Assembly (NCBI RefSeq): GCF_038396675.1
Contig: NC_088921.1
Location: 12,572,501 to 12,636,500, forward strand
Length of the DNA stretch: 64,000 bases
Direction of reading: 5' to 3'
From: Hydra vulgaris
Taxonomy: Eukaryota > Cnidaria > Hydrozoa > Anthoathecata > Hydridae
Part shown: positions 37,416 to 48,390 of the stretch, one piece after another
How the letters are laid out: each line of letters begins with the position of its first letter
Numbering within the stretch: position 1 is the stretch's first letter
Program-made: the position numbers and the translations under genes
Notes under the pieces: generated by a model
What the model was told of the DNA's origin: nothing
What the model saw: only the letters and a program-made list of their open reading frames with translations
The model's database searches: none

Positions 37416-37474
37416 TAAACATCTTAAACATTATATTTATTAGACTCTTTATAAAATTATTTGTTTTTATAAAA

Positions 37475-38422
37475 TTATTTTTTCTCAATATTTTCGAAAG
37501 TGTTTTTATCTAGACAAGTATTTGTTGGTAACACTAAGGGACTAAATTGCATTGGTGAATATACGTTAGGTGAATGTTGATAGAACTGATTTTGGTTTGA
37601 TGATTGTTGTTGAGTTTGTACTATCATAGCTTGTGCCAAAAGCTCAATAGAACGACTTATGCCATTTCCCAGGTCAGTCATTGATTTACTTACAGTGTTA
37701 ATACTTTCTGTGAAGCACTTTGTCGATTCTCGCATTGCTTCTGCCATTTCTTTTCTAAATTGAGCATCGTCTCTAGCTTCTTTAAGCAGTAGTTGGTCGC
37801 GTTGGGCGGCGCTTAAATTTCGTTCCATGTGCTTTCTTTTGTTGTCAATAAGTTGTGGTACACAGCTTTTTCTTTTTTTAGGGTTATTAATACTTTCAGC
37901 AGTATCACTGTTGTTGACTAACTCTACCTCTTCTGATAAGTCTTGATCAATTGAAAAATGAGTTTCTTCGGTTTCAATAAAATCATCCCCTTTAACACCA
38001 AATATAAGTGGTTCAATATTGGCTGAACTACCCCACAAGGAGATGAGCTGGTCGTAAAACTCAAATATAATTTTACCACTTCCACTTCGACTTCCACTAA
38101 CAACTGCTTTCGAAAACTTTTGTCGAATTTCCTTCAATTTTTCTTGAACTCGTTTAATTCCTCGTTTTATTACTTCTTTTGAGTCCTTTTCATTTAAAGT
38201 ATCAATGGCAACAGGTCCAAAATACAACTCTTCATTTTTATTATAGATCTCTGCCATAGATAAGCGAACTTCTCTATATAAACAAACTTTATCGGCATCA
38301 AAGTCAAGGTTTTTATAAAGCATCCTTGCTTTATAGCTGATAGCACAGTTTATAAGGTTCTCTACCATATTATGATCCCATTTGAAGTTTTTTCTTTTTG
38401 TTTTATCAATAAAATCAGCCAT
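37475..38422 (-). CDS. Harbinger accessory Myb/SANT-like DNA-binding protein
   Basis: An uninterrupted 315-codon frame from [20 protein letters not shown]; an upstream in-frame ATG (38443) is possible but MADF fits better. Seen: a Myb/SANT-like N-terminus ([20 protein letters not shown] with tryptophan; a long helix and [15 protein letters not shown]), a [20 protein letters not shown] segment, an acidic centre ([14 protein letters not shown]), the nuclear-signal-like [11 protein letters not shown], and a C-terminal helix with many Met/Ser ([20 protein letters not shown]) then a Gln/Asn-rich tail. In Harbinger elements such a protein binds subterminal sites and carries the transposase into the nucleus. 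Unlike the transposase it is intact, so it may have been kept functional longer or be decaying by chance more slowly. Confidence 0.8.
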   Translation of the reverse strand: MADFIDKTKRKNFKWDHNMVENLINCAISYKARMLYKNLDFDADKVCLYREVRLSMAEIYNKNEELYFGPVAIDTLNEKDSKEVIKRGIKRVQEKLKEIRQKFSKAVVSGSRSGSGKIIFEFYDQLISLWGSSANIEPLIFGVKGDDFIETEETHFSIDQDLSEEVELVNNSDTAESINNPKKRKSCVPQLIDNKRKHMERNLSAAQRDQLLLKEARDDAQFRKEMAEAMRESTKCFTESINTVSKSMTDLGNGISRSIELLAQAMIVQTQQQSSNQNQFYQHSPNVYSPMQFSPLVLPTNTCLDKNTFENIEKK

Positions 38423-39834
38423 TTTGAGTGAGAGTTGCAGCAATATAAATAAAACTGCAACTAATAAAATCGAAAATTAATTGTAAATTATAAAAGCAAG
38501 ACAACTAAATTTTTAAGTACACGGAAATTGCCAGTTTTATTATTAAATTTATCATTTTATGCGGAAGCTTATAAATTTAAAAAATGTAAGAATTTGTACG
38601 CATGCGTACAAGTTTATATATGAAATAAACCAGCCCGTTTGCCGAGATCTCGGCAAAAAACAGTGAGATATCGCTATCCGGGCTAGCTCGTTTATTCATA
38701 TAAACGCAAAATAAAATTAAGTTAAAATATTGATGAGGTCGATATCTCGGCAAACGGGCTGGCTCGGCAAACGAGCCAGCCCGTCTTCCATATAAACAGG
38801 CCCTTATTGACTTGTTACCCAGTAGGCACGCAACGTTTTATTCACGTTTCAATCACGTGTATTTTAGGTGACTTCGTCCAGGTTACTATTTTACGTGAAA
38901 GTCACGTGAAAGTTACGTGCCAAAATATCTCGTCTTTCGGAACTTTTTGTATTCTCAAAAAAACCTGGCATAAGAAATGTGAAATAATATTTTTTATTAT
39001 ATTAATTATTTTTTTATATAGTATAGCTTTTGTATTCATTATATTAGTTATAATTATTTACTCCTATGATAATATAATTAATTTTTATTGTAGTATTATC
39101 ATAATTAAAAAAAAAAATTGGTCTATATAATATCTTATAACGCAATGCATTTAAAACAGAACTAAAAAGAACAATATATTTTAAGTTGTAATATCTAATA
39201 TCCAAATTATATCAAATTAAGTTAAATAAATTAGTACCAAGCGTCCCTATTTGCCACACAAATAAGATTAAACTCAAATACAAGGTATGCTTTTTTTTCT
39301 ACTCTATGATATAATATTTTAGACTGGCGAATTTGTCCATTTTGCTTACTTAATTTAGTACGAAATAAGTTTTGTTATAAATTTAATATTAAACTAAGTA
39401 AGCTACGTGGACTAATTATAGATATAATTATAGCAGAACTTATTCTTGATTCTTGAGCAATAATAATGTCTCTAGAACTTCTGCATATATTATTACTCAA
39501 GAGTCGTTTAGATAAAAACTCAAAATAAATTTTCTTTCTTTATTTGGTTTTTATCAACAAGGTTAAAGAATTTATCCAAGATAATATCAATAAATAAATG
39601 TGTTATGTTATTTATTATTGATATATGTATATATTATTATTAAATACTATATCTTTTTATAATATATGACATCTTGATCTTGTGCTTTACTTGTTAAAAA
39701 AGGTTAATACTTATTTATTTTCTTTTTTTATATTATTTAAATATTATATGATTAATATATATATATATTTGAGTTATATGAAATTATTATTATATATATT
39801 GTATGACTTTTATTACTATTGGTTATTAACGCAG

Positions 39835-40190
39835 ATTTGTTCGATGTTTTTCCCACAAAAAGATGATTATGATGCTATTGTATTTGAAACTGCATTTTAC
39901 TTATCTTTCAATGTTGACGACCTTCCAATATGTAAAGCAAGTTTCTCTCAAGTATAGCATTGCTTTTTTAAAAAATTGTTTAATGATTTAGATCAAAGAA
40001 AGAGCAACACCAGAAAATCTTGTTGCCAAAACAGTTGGTGACTCACCATGTAAGATTTGTGTTAAAAATTTGTGATTTAAGATGATTATTTAATAATCAT
40101 ATTATTATTTAAGTTTTTATTTGTTTCTTTTTAGCTAAATTTGGTGTTGTGAGCTATTATTGGAAAAAATATAGACTTATTCATTAGATA
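39835..40190 (+). other. Exon-like segments in the first copy, protein unrecognised
   Basis: Seen: ACGCAG before 39834-39937, coding DDYDAIVFETAFYLSFNVDD and LPI, then donor GTAAAG. Acceptor TTTAG before 39992-40049 coding IKERATPENLVAKTVGDSP, then donor GTAAGA. Acceptor CTTTTTAG before 40135, coding KFGVVSYYWKKYRLIH and a stop at about 40187. Phases of the last two exons join correctly (TCT codon across the junction). The equivalent of the second and third segments is recognisable in degenerate form at 42140-42310. No known domain is assigned. Confidence 0.4.
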
Positions 40191-40995
40191 AAGTTTGATG
40201 TGTGCTTTTACCCCATTTCCTTCTTCACGTTTCAATCATGTATATTTTAGGTGACCTTGTCCAGGTGACAATTTTACTTGATTAAAACGTGAAAGTTACG
40301 TTGTTAAAATATTGTGTATTTTGGAACTTTTTTTATTCATAATAAAAACCTGTGATTAGAAACTTGGAAAGATATTCTTTATTTTACTTACTATTTTTTT
40401 ATAATTGAGTTTCAGGGATTATCTTATTCGGGATATTCCCGGAATACCAGATATTTTTCTGAAATTTATCTTTCTCCAAATATCCGAAAAGTTTTCCATA
40501 CATACAACTTATATTACAATATATAACAAGTATATATTATTCATCTATTTGTTTTTATGTTGTTTTAGTCATCATTCATACAAAAATTAAGAAAAGTTTT
40601 TAAAAAATTGAGAAACAATTTGGCTGAATGCAAAATTAAGAAAAAAATGAGGGGGAAAATATTCTGAATTTTTTCAGGATATTTTCCGTAAACAATTTTC
40701 CAGACATTTTAAATATAATGATTACATGAAATATGTAGTTTATATATTCATTATTGTAATTACTTTTTATTTTACTTTTATAATAATGTAATTATTTTGC
40801 ATTGTAATTTTATAATAATTAATTAAAAATGTAGGGCGTAAGATATCTTATAACGTCGCAATGCATTTTTGACAAAAATAAAATGTCACATATATAATAT
40901 TTTATCTAAACGTATTATATTATCTTATAACTAAGTTTTATCAATTTAGGTCTAATAAATATATTATAAAGCTTAGTTCAAAATTGTGTAACGTT

Positions 40996-41048
40996 ATGGC
41001 AGATAATTCTCATATTGCAACACGCAAAAGATCAAACCCTACTACAAG
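40996..41048 (+). other. Candidate first exon in the second copy
   Basis: ATG codes MADNSHIATRKRSNPTTR and ends in AAG followed by donor GTATAC. The first copy has a related sequence ending ACAAG/GTATGC at about 39290 but without the ATG frame. Basic, hydrophilic N-terminus; unidentified. Confidence 0.35.
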
Positions 41049-42889
41049 GTATACTTTTTTTTCTACCATATTGTATATTATTTTAGACTGTCAAATTTGT
41101 CGATGTAATTAATTTGATAATAAATAAGTTATTATAACTTATTTAATATTAAATTTATTAAGCTACATGACAAATGATAAGTTCTGCATAAAATATTATT
41201 GACTAGGAAGACCCAATGGTATTGTTATGTTATTGCCTAGGAATATCATTCTGTAGTAAAACCCAATAACCTTTTAACTTTTAAAGTTTGAGAAATTTCA
41301 CTTTTCCCTCTATTTGTCTTCTTTTGTGATCGCACTCTGTAGTAAGAATTTGATTTAATTCATATCTTGTTGGAGAATGCAACTTGATTCTGAGTTGAAT
41401 TTTCAGCACTCTGTATTTATTGGTGACCTAATTTGACAGTACTTTATTATACATATTTTTAGTTTTATACTTAATAGATGAGGCTCCTTAGCCGTGGTGA
41501 ATGTTTCCACAGCAAAAGAAGCCTCAAGGTGAAATCTCACCATGGGTAAGGAAAATCATGATATAAAATCCCCACTATAATGCTGTGTGGTTATGTGATA
41601 ACTATTACATTTTTATAAATTGTTTTAATTTTTGTGTGCATTCTAAAATGACATTTAATACTGTTCAAAACTTTGTAGATTACTCATTTAAAGCAACTTT
41701 TTGGGCTGTCACCTTTGCATCTAGTGAGTTAATGTATGAACAAGTTAATGCAGAAACAGATGCAAATATAAGAAGATGGAAAACAAAGAAAACAAGTTAT
41801 CATGTTATCACATAGTACACAGATGTTATCACATAAGGTGAGTACAGATCTTTTTCTAATCGCGCCCATCAGTTATTAACTTTATATATAGATATAGATA
41901 TAGATAAATCTATGGATAAATATTAGATATAGATATATAGATAAAAAATATTTTTTTAAACTTGTATTTTTTATTTTGTACTTCTTTTTTTTAATCATCT
42001 GTCGACTTTTTTGTTACATCTTTTTTTATTAAATACTTATTTACTTTTTTAGCAATCAGAGTATAAAATTAGAAGGCAAATGACTTTTATTTTTTTACAC
42101 TGTATGTAGTATTGTTTTCTTAAATTATTTAATGATTTAGATAAAAGAAAACAAATAACACACTAGAAAATCTAGTTGCCAAAAGTAGTTAGCAACTCTC
42201 AAAGTAAGATTTGTTTTAAAAGCTTGTGATTCAAGATAATTATTAAATAATCATATTATTATTTAGGATTTTATTCGTTTCTTTTCAGCTAAATCTGATT
42301 CATTAGATAAAGTTTGATGCGTGCTCTTATAGAAGAAAATATCGACTGATTCGTTAGATTATGTTTGAAGCGTGCTTTTATGGGAGAATAGGTATATAAG
42401 TTTGAAGTGTTCTCTTTGTGGATTGAAGCGTGCTCTTCGTAAGTTGCAGATCTACGACTTTGTACTTATTACTTATTGGATATAAGGAGGATATTTTCAC
42501 AAAAGTGCAGCTTTTATTACAAATTAAAAATTTTTATGTCGAGAACTAATATACTGACTTATAAAACCATGTAATTTAATACGTATTAAATATTTCCTCG
42601 ACGATGAGTTTTTTTTCTTTACACGAATCCAAACACTTAAAATTGTAATTATAAAGCATAATTATTGCTTAAATATTACGTGCCAAAATTAACGTCAAAA
42701 GCACGTCTTTTGGACAGTTTATGGGGACCAAAAAGTCACCTAAATATCACGTGCCAAAAGTAACGTGAAAAACACGTCCATAAATCACGTGAATTGGTCA
42801 TTTCATGGGGACCAAAAAGTCACCTAATTGTCACGTGCCAAAATAGCGTGAAATTCACGTTTTTGTCACGTCGCTGTGCCTACTGGGTA

Positions 42890-43276
42890 ATAACTAACCT
42901 TATTAGAAAGGATGTAAAATACTTGCAAGTTTGGTCTGATGGTCCTAGAAGTCAATTTAAAAATTGATATATAGTAGCTTCAATTCCATGGCTTGAAAGC
43001 AAGTACATAATTAAAACTTGCTGGAATTACTTTGCAACCTCTCATGGTAAAGGATCATGCGATGGTATAGGAGCAACCATAAAATCATTAGCAACACAAA
43101 AAACTGTTCGAAGAGAAGGTCTGATAAATAACGCAGCAGCATTTTATAAAGCCGTCAGAGATGAAAGTCAAGTAAACGTTTTCAAGGTTGCTGCTGAAAA
43201 AATTAAAACTGCTTTTGATGACACATCATTAATAATGCTTGCAAAACGCCTGGAATATTTAGTGCCCATTGCTTAA
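42890..43276 (+). pseudogene. Family D gene, 3' part
   Basis: Continues the gene broken at 35803: NLIRKDVKYLQVWSDGPRSQ then FKN, a stop, and IVASIPWLESKYIIKTCWNY, FATSHGKGSCDGIGATIKSL, then TQKTVRREGLINNAAAFYKA, FKVAAEKIKTAFDD, ending RLEYLVPIA and TAA at 43274. SDGPxSQFKN and HGKGxxDGIG are the second and third conserved acidic blocks. Apart from one stop (TGA at 42967) the 3' part is open to its natural end. With both insertions and one target copy each removed, reading frame runs straight from SSVIYL to the SDGP block. Confidence 0.7.
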
Positions 43277-44099
43277 AACAGTTTAATGATAAGATGGAAA
43301 TGTATACTTAGTTAACTAGATAAAATTTTATAAAAAAAAGTAGCTGAAGTTTACAAGAGTTTTTTTGAAATTGTTGTAAATAAACTGTTTTGTTAAACGT
43401 TATTGTTATACCAATCTTATAAAAATCCGAATAAATTGGTTTCTTTTGTTTCAACTTTTGATGATGATATTATCTTAATATTCAATAAATTTTGTACTGG
43501 TAACAACGTGACGTCACGGTGTGACTTAAACTCCGTTGATATATATATGTGGTGTCTCCATTTAAATTTATAAAACATTTTAAAAGTGTTATGAAACTAT
43601 TATAACACCTTTTAATTATCCAAGGCATAACAAAAAATATTTCAAAATATCCACTAGAGCTGAACTACTGTCATTTCTTCTAATGACGGAAAATGCTAGA
43701 TAATTATTGTCACGTCGTGACGCAACCTTTAAATGCGTTTACCTAAAAGTCTATAAAATATTAAAGTTAAATAATTTTGTTTTTAGAAACCGTAATGTAT
43801 ATGAAAATTTTTTAGTATCTTTAGCTTTTAAATTTTTAGATTTAAATGCGCTCAAATCTAATGTTTTTCCAAAAAAAAAGTCAAATGTCACGGCGTGACA
43901 ACGTGGAATAGCCATTGTTTACTTTTAAACATTTGTTTTTTGTAAATAAAAGGTAATACATTCCATTTGTTTTTTAATATTGAATTTTTTTCAGTTTTTT
44001 TAATTTGAAATGTTCAGTATATAAAAATCATTACTCGTAATCAAAAGAACTAAACAGTATTTATAAATATATCGTTTTTTGTAAAGATAAGTAACAAAT
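43277..44099. other. Spacer with three GTCACGNCGTGAC-like palindromes
   Basis: Palindrome-like words at 43508-43525, 43709-43723 and 43888-43901; a short plus-strand frame 43707-43898 between them shows no motif. Confidence 0.4.
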
Positions 44100-44995
44100 A
44101 TGGAATATTTTATAACAAATATGGAGTATTTTATTGCTTCTGATGCTGATAATCCGATTTTAATAGTGTTGGAGCCTAACCACCAAATGGAGGAAGAAAC
44201 TCCTAAATATTTAGTGGAAGACCCTACTAATTCATCTTTTTTTTTTCTACTATCATTTCTCCTAACAATGAAAAGTAAATATAAAATACTTGTGTACAAA
44301 TATTTGATTACAGTACGCCTTGTGCTCGAATAGTTTTAAAGAGATCATTATTTTTACATTCACAATAAGTTCTTGAAATTTCTTTTGTTATCATTATCTT
44401 TTATTTATTTATTTTTACATCAACTGTATTTATGCATTATTTTTTTATAATAGTCTAAATTATAGTTTTAATAACATTAACTTTTCTACTTTTAATAGGC
44501 AGTTTAATAAATAGTTTCCAATACAATTTTTGTTCTTTTTTGTTCTTCTTGATTTATTGTTACTTTAATTATATTTCGCAGAAAACCCACAAGAAAAAGA
44601 CAAAGAAGTGTTAACAAGTGGAAAATAAATGTCAGAAAAAAGCAAAGGCAGTGTGGCAAGGCCTAAATAGAGAGAAATGGTCAAGAGAGACCAGAGAGAA
44701 AAGTAGGAGAAGCTTGTTTATCAGTGTGTAAACTAAAATGTTTTGAAGTTTTTAGTACTAATGAGACAGTTGAAATCCATTCTTATTTCTGGAACTTAAG
44801 TGACACTAAAAAACTTAATTTTTGTACTCAAAATTAAGAAAGATGGGATTATAAAAGAAAAAGTAAAAGTGGAGGAATTGAAAAACATAAGAAGTATGTT
44901 TAGAATATCATTTTGAAAAGAACGATGTTAGAAGCAAAGTTTGTAAATCATTTTTTCTTAAAACATTAGATATCAGTGATAGAATAATTTACTAA
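44100..44995 (+). pseudogene. Family C gene, 5' part (split by Tc1/mariner)
   Basis: Seen: a possible first exon from ATG 44100 (MEYFITNMEYFIASDADNPI; acidic) with a possible donor AAAAGTAAAT at 44271. After an acceptor TTTCGCAG (44574-44581), RKPTRKRQRSVNKWK (basic), RKKQRQCGKA, KLKCFEVFSTNETVEIHS, YFWNLSDTKKLNFCTQN and VCKSFFLKTLDISDRII up to the insertion. The pattern KRKRxxxxWKxNxRKxxR...C..KC.EKFxxxERxxIFxxFWxLxxxxxxxxFI...C..FFxxTLDIxDR is that of a widespread uncharacterised arthropod/cnidarian repeat protein (from memory). Stops and shifts are numerous at 44640-44960. Confidence 0.55.
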
Positions 44996-46299
44996 CGGGT
45001 GACAACAAAAAATCTGGACAAAAAGAAATTGTGTGCAAGTCATATTCAGTTGTTAAACTTTTCCACTTCGTTACATTATCGAATAGTGTATGATTCACGT
45101 AACAATTTTACATAGTTTTTGTTTGACAATTGTCAATTTAGTTGTCATAAAATGTCGTCTAAAGAGACGCTTCTTCGAGAACGTAATGTACATTTTTATG
45201 AACGCCATAAAAGTGATGGCAAAATGTTTACTGTAGAACATTTTTTGAAAGAAGGTATATCAAAAAGTAAAATTTACGATATTTTAAAACGTGGTACTGT
45301 TGAAAGAAAGCAAGGATCCGGACGAAAACCCACAATAATGACCAAGAAAAATTTGAAGAAGTTAAAAACTCGATTTAACAACAAAGGTGGCATTAGCCAG
45401 CGCAATGCTGCTAGAATATTTGAGTGTTCCCAGCAGTATATCAGAAGGGCACTCAAAAAGCTTCAAGTTAAACCAAGGAAAAAACATAAATCGCCATCCT
45501 ACACCGAAAGTCAAATTACTAAAGTAAAAAGAGATTGTCGTTATCTTGTGAGACAATTTGGTAACAAAAATTTCATTTTGGATGATAAAAGTTATTTTAC
45601 TTTAAATAAGCCCCAAATGCCTGGTAACAAAATTTATTACACAGACGATTTTTCTGATTCACCACCTGATGTTAAATTCAAAATGCGAAGCAAATTTGAG
45701 AAGAAAGTAATGTTATATATTGTTGTCTCCGACAGAGGAATTTCAGAGCCATTTTTCAAGGAAAGTGGTCTAGCTGTCAACCAAGAAGTTTACAAAAACC
45801 AATGTTTAACTAAAACTTTAATCCCATTTATTAATAAATATCATTGAGATGATAACTACTTATTTTGGCCCAATAAAGCATCGTCACACTATATGAAAAG
45901 TGTTACTGAGTTCCTCTAAAGCGAAAATATTCCTTTTGTACCGAAGAATGTTAACCCCATCAATCTTCCTCAATGTAGACCAATTGAAGATTTTTTTTGG
46001 AGAACTAAGTTCTTTAGTGTATAAGGGTGGTTGGAAAGCTCGAAATATTTCACAACTCAAGCGTAGAATTAAAAAATCCTTGAGAGAAATGGACACAAGT
46101 GGTGTAAAAACAGCTTGCGAAAACATTAAAACAAAGTTGCGCAGAGTAGCGGATAAAGGATCCTTTGTGGAAAACCTTAAAGTTATTGTATATTTTAAGT
46201 TGTCATCAATTATATATCAACCATATGAAATTGTTATAAATAAATTATTTCATAAAAATTAACATTTCTTTTAATTCCGGATTTTTAGTTGTCACCCGT
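44996..46299 (+). mobile_element. Tc1/mariner-type transposon, TA target
   Basis: Seen: ends ACGGGTGACAAC(A/T)AAAAATC and GATTTTTAGTTGTCACCCGT, with TA outside both (44994-44995, 46300-46301); length 1304 bp with one transposase gene in plus orientation. It splits the Family C gene within the codons after TLDISDR; removing the element and one TA leaves an in-frame junction. Confidence 0.9.
45152..46261 (+). pseudogene. IS630-Tc1/mariner transposase, frameshifted
   Basis: The start MSSKETLLRERNVHFYERHK at 45152 is likelier than the upstream ATG at 45119 (MFDNCQ). Seen: an N-terminal paired-like helix-turn-helix (FLKEGISKSKIYDILKRGTV, the GRP-like link GSGRKPTIM, then a second HTH GGISQRNAARIFECSQQYIR). 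Catalytic domain: NFILDDKSYFTLNK (first D), VMLYIVVSDRGISEPF. After a TGA at 45845, DNYLFWPNKASSHY, where the family has WPDxAxxHY, so the second catalytic D appears changed to N. Then FVPKNVNPINLPQCRPIEDF (third acidic), and after a frameshift SLVYKGGWKARNISQLKRRI in 45900-46262. Inactive by stop, frameshift and substitution. Confidence 0.85.
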
Positions 46300-46301
46300 T
46301 A

Positions 46302-47524
46302 TAATTTTAATAACGTGGTAAATAAAGTAAGTGGACTACCAAGGTCCCCGAAGAAAGGAAAAATAGAAAAACTCTTAAACAAGTCTTAGATAAGATCAGA
46401 GAACATATAAATAGTCTTCCAACAGTTGATTCACACTATTGCAGACAGATATTTAGAGCTGTCATTAAGTAAAATTAAAATGTACAGGTTGTTTACACAA
46501 GCTTACCCAGAGTTCAATGTAAAAAATGGTATTTATTAATACAGAGTTTAATTTGGCATTCATAAGCCACAGAAAGATTTGTGTGATTTATGTCAGGAGT
46601 ATAAAAACAAAGAAGATGATCAAAAATTACTGCTGCATAGAGAGTAAGCTATCAACTAGACAAGAAAGAAAATGTGACGTAACTAATGTTGCAAATGGAG
46701 AATACAAAACCACAGCAGTTATAACTTTTGATTTAGAAAAAGTATTTCCCCTTCCAATTGCTAATATTTCTGCACTCTATTATAAAAGAAATTAAATGGT
46801 TATAATTTCACAGCCAAATATTCATTGAATAACAAAACTTGTTGTGCACTTTGGAATGAGTCTATGGCTGGTATAGGTGCAAATGAACTTGCAAGTTGTC
46901 TGTATAAACTTTTAAAGTTATTTATTCAAGACTGTCCTAATACATCAACTAATCAAATTATTTTGTAGTCTGATTCTTGTGTTACCCAGAATAAGAACTC
47001 AATTGTGTCTAGGGCAATAAAAAAATTTCAAAAAGAATGCGGAATATCACTCACTGAACAGAAGTATAGTGAACGTGGTCATAGTTCAGTAAAGAATATT
47101 GACACTGTGCATAGTGTGATTGAGATAAAATTAAGACATTTTGAAACTTACAGTCCTCCTACCTTATTCAAATTACTATCATCTATTAAAAAAACTTCTG
47201 GAGTAGAATCAAAAGTCATACAAATGTACAAAGACTTCAAAAACTTCAAACTTGCTTCCAATTCTTTATTTCCATAAAGTACCTTTTGCAAAGGTAAAAC
47301 TAATGTGTCATGAAAAACATCTGCCTTTTCATATTAACTTCAAAAAATCGTTCTCTGGTCCGTTAATTGAAGAAAGATTGACACAAGGTACCCCTCAGAG
47401 AAAGAATAAACTGATAGTTAAAGTTCTGAAAGAATTTCCTTCATTAAAAAGTGATTCAACACGTTTTTTGCTCTCAGATAAAAAAATTAATGACCTTAAG
47501 TCAATGGTAAAATATTTTTGGTGA
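46302..47524 (+). pseudogene. Family C gene, 3' part
   Basis: Seen: SGLPRSPKKGKIEK, REHINSLPTVDSHYCRQIF (46390-46455), NTEFNLAFISHRKI, then ANGEYKTTAVITFDLEKVFP (46690-46750; first acidic block FDLE), ALWNESMAGIGANELASCLY, a broken SDSCVTQNKNSIVSRAIKKF (46965-47030; second block) and RGHSSVKNIDTVHSVIEIKL (47074-47135; third block with D and E). It closes with KVPFAKVKLMCHEKHLPF, RLTQGTPQRKNKLIVKVL and LKSMVKYFW plus TGA at 47522. The layout mirrors D...SDxCxxQNKN...GHxxxxxDxxHSxIE known in this repeat family. Three or more frame breaks. Confidence 0.65.
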
Positions 47525-48240
47525 TGATCTTGAATTTTATAATACTTTTAAAGTCACAAAGTCTGAATAATTAAATATATCATTTTGTAAAATGCTTTAA
47601 TAAACGTATATATTTATTTTTTTATTGTTAAAAAAAGGAACAATAATGGAAATGGTTGTTTTTTATATTTAAGGTTTAACTTATTTATATCATTTTTCAC
47701 AGACAAATCAAAAGATATGTGTGATAAATTAGTTATTTTATTTTTAATTATTCGAAAATAAATAATATAAATAAAAATTGATTAATGTAAAAAAAGAAGT
47801 ATAAAAAGCTTATTAATTTCTATATAAGAAGGTTGAAGATTAAAAACTGTTTCCAAATAGAATGCCGATAAATTGGTTACCGGGAATGAATTAGAGAAAA
47901 AAAAATGTGAAGGACAGTGAAAATAAAATTATACTAAAGTTATAAGTCATTGTTAGTTATAACATAAGCAAATTTAACCTTAATTCACCTATCAAATTAA
48001 TTGCATATATTTCAACAAAATGTTCTTATTTCGAAATACATTTTTCGTATTTGAAAAACTGTGCTCTTAGTTACGGGGGAAGTTTTTATTTTTTTATATT
48101 TTTAACAAGTTAAGCAAAAATTTATATTGATTTCAGTCAACTTTGTTAAATTTCAACATGTAAATAAATTTACATAGAGATTTTGTACTTTAAACTTTGA
48201 ATGAAAATTTCTCAATTCAAACACCACGTCCCTGGTAGTA
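47525..48240. other. Spacer, nothing recognised
   Basis: A+T-rich, no motif. Confidence 0.45.
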
Positions 48241-48242
48241 CC

Positions 48243-48390
48243 GCGTCAACTTGTTTCTCCGCGCAGCGACCTTGTTTGTCAAGGTTCGTGTTTTGAAGTC
48301 ATAGAGTTAAGGGAGGGTTATAACTACTATTAAGTAGCCTCCTCATCTGTAGTGGCCTTCTCGGCCTTGAGGAGGTGAATAGCAAAAAAC
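48243..48390 (+). repeat. Dispersed repeat copy 1 (CCGCGCAGCG...GGCCTTGAGGAGG)
   Basis: About 140 relatively G+C-rich bases that recur inverted at 51783-51918. Shared words: AACTTGTTTCTCCGCGCAGC, AAGGTTCGTGTTT, AGTAGCCTCCTCATCTGTAG, GGCCTTCTCGGCCTTGAGGA. No coding frame or polymerase III box is convincing. Confidence 0.8.

Larger units (their letters stand above)
38818..42887. mobile_element. 4.07-kb TA-flanked transposon with CACGTG-rich ends, unclassified
   Basis: Seen: ends CCCAGTAGGCAC and GTGCCTACTGGG, with TA outside both (38816-38817, 42888-42889). The two ends are crowded with CACGT/ACGTG words: CAATCACGTG, AAAGTCACGTGAAAGTTACG, CGTGCCAAAA, and on the right GGGGACCAAAAAGTCACCTA twice. 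Inside, a section of about 1.4-2 kb is duplicated in direct order (38830-40210 against 40218-42370), each copy with its own end-like CACGTTTCAATCA sequence. Short exon-like segments with good splice sites occur (separate entries), but no transposase motif is recognisable. It interrupts the Family D gene 14 bases after the Harbinger element. Confidence 0.8.

Noticed and set aside
38593..38613. Palindromic GTACGCATGCGTAC as a regulatory site
   Set aside because: It lies in the Harbinger subterminal region; no evidence beyond the palindrome itself.
39682..39957. Single long open frame as a membrane protein
   Set aside because: Its first half is A+T-rich intron-like sequence; only the last third looks like an exon bounded by splice sites.
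43707..43898. Small plus-strand gene
   Set aside because: No motif, no supporting context, and composition matches the A+T-rich background.
48243..48390. tRNA-derived SINE, from a GGTTCG word
   Set aside because: No matching A box at the right distance and no cloverleaf fold could be drawn.
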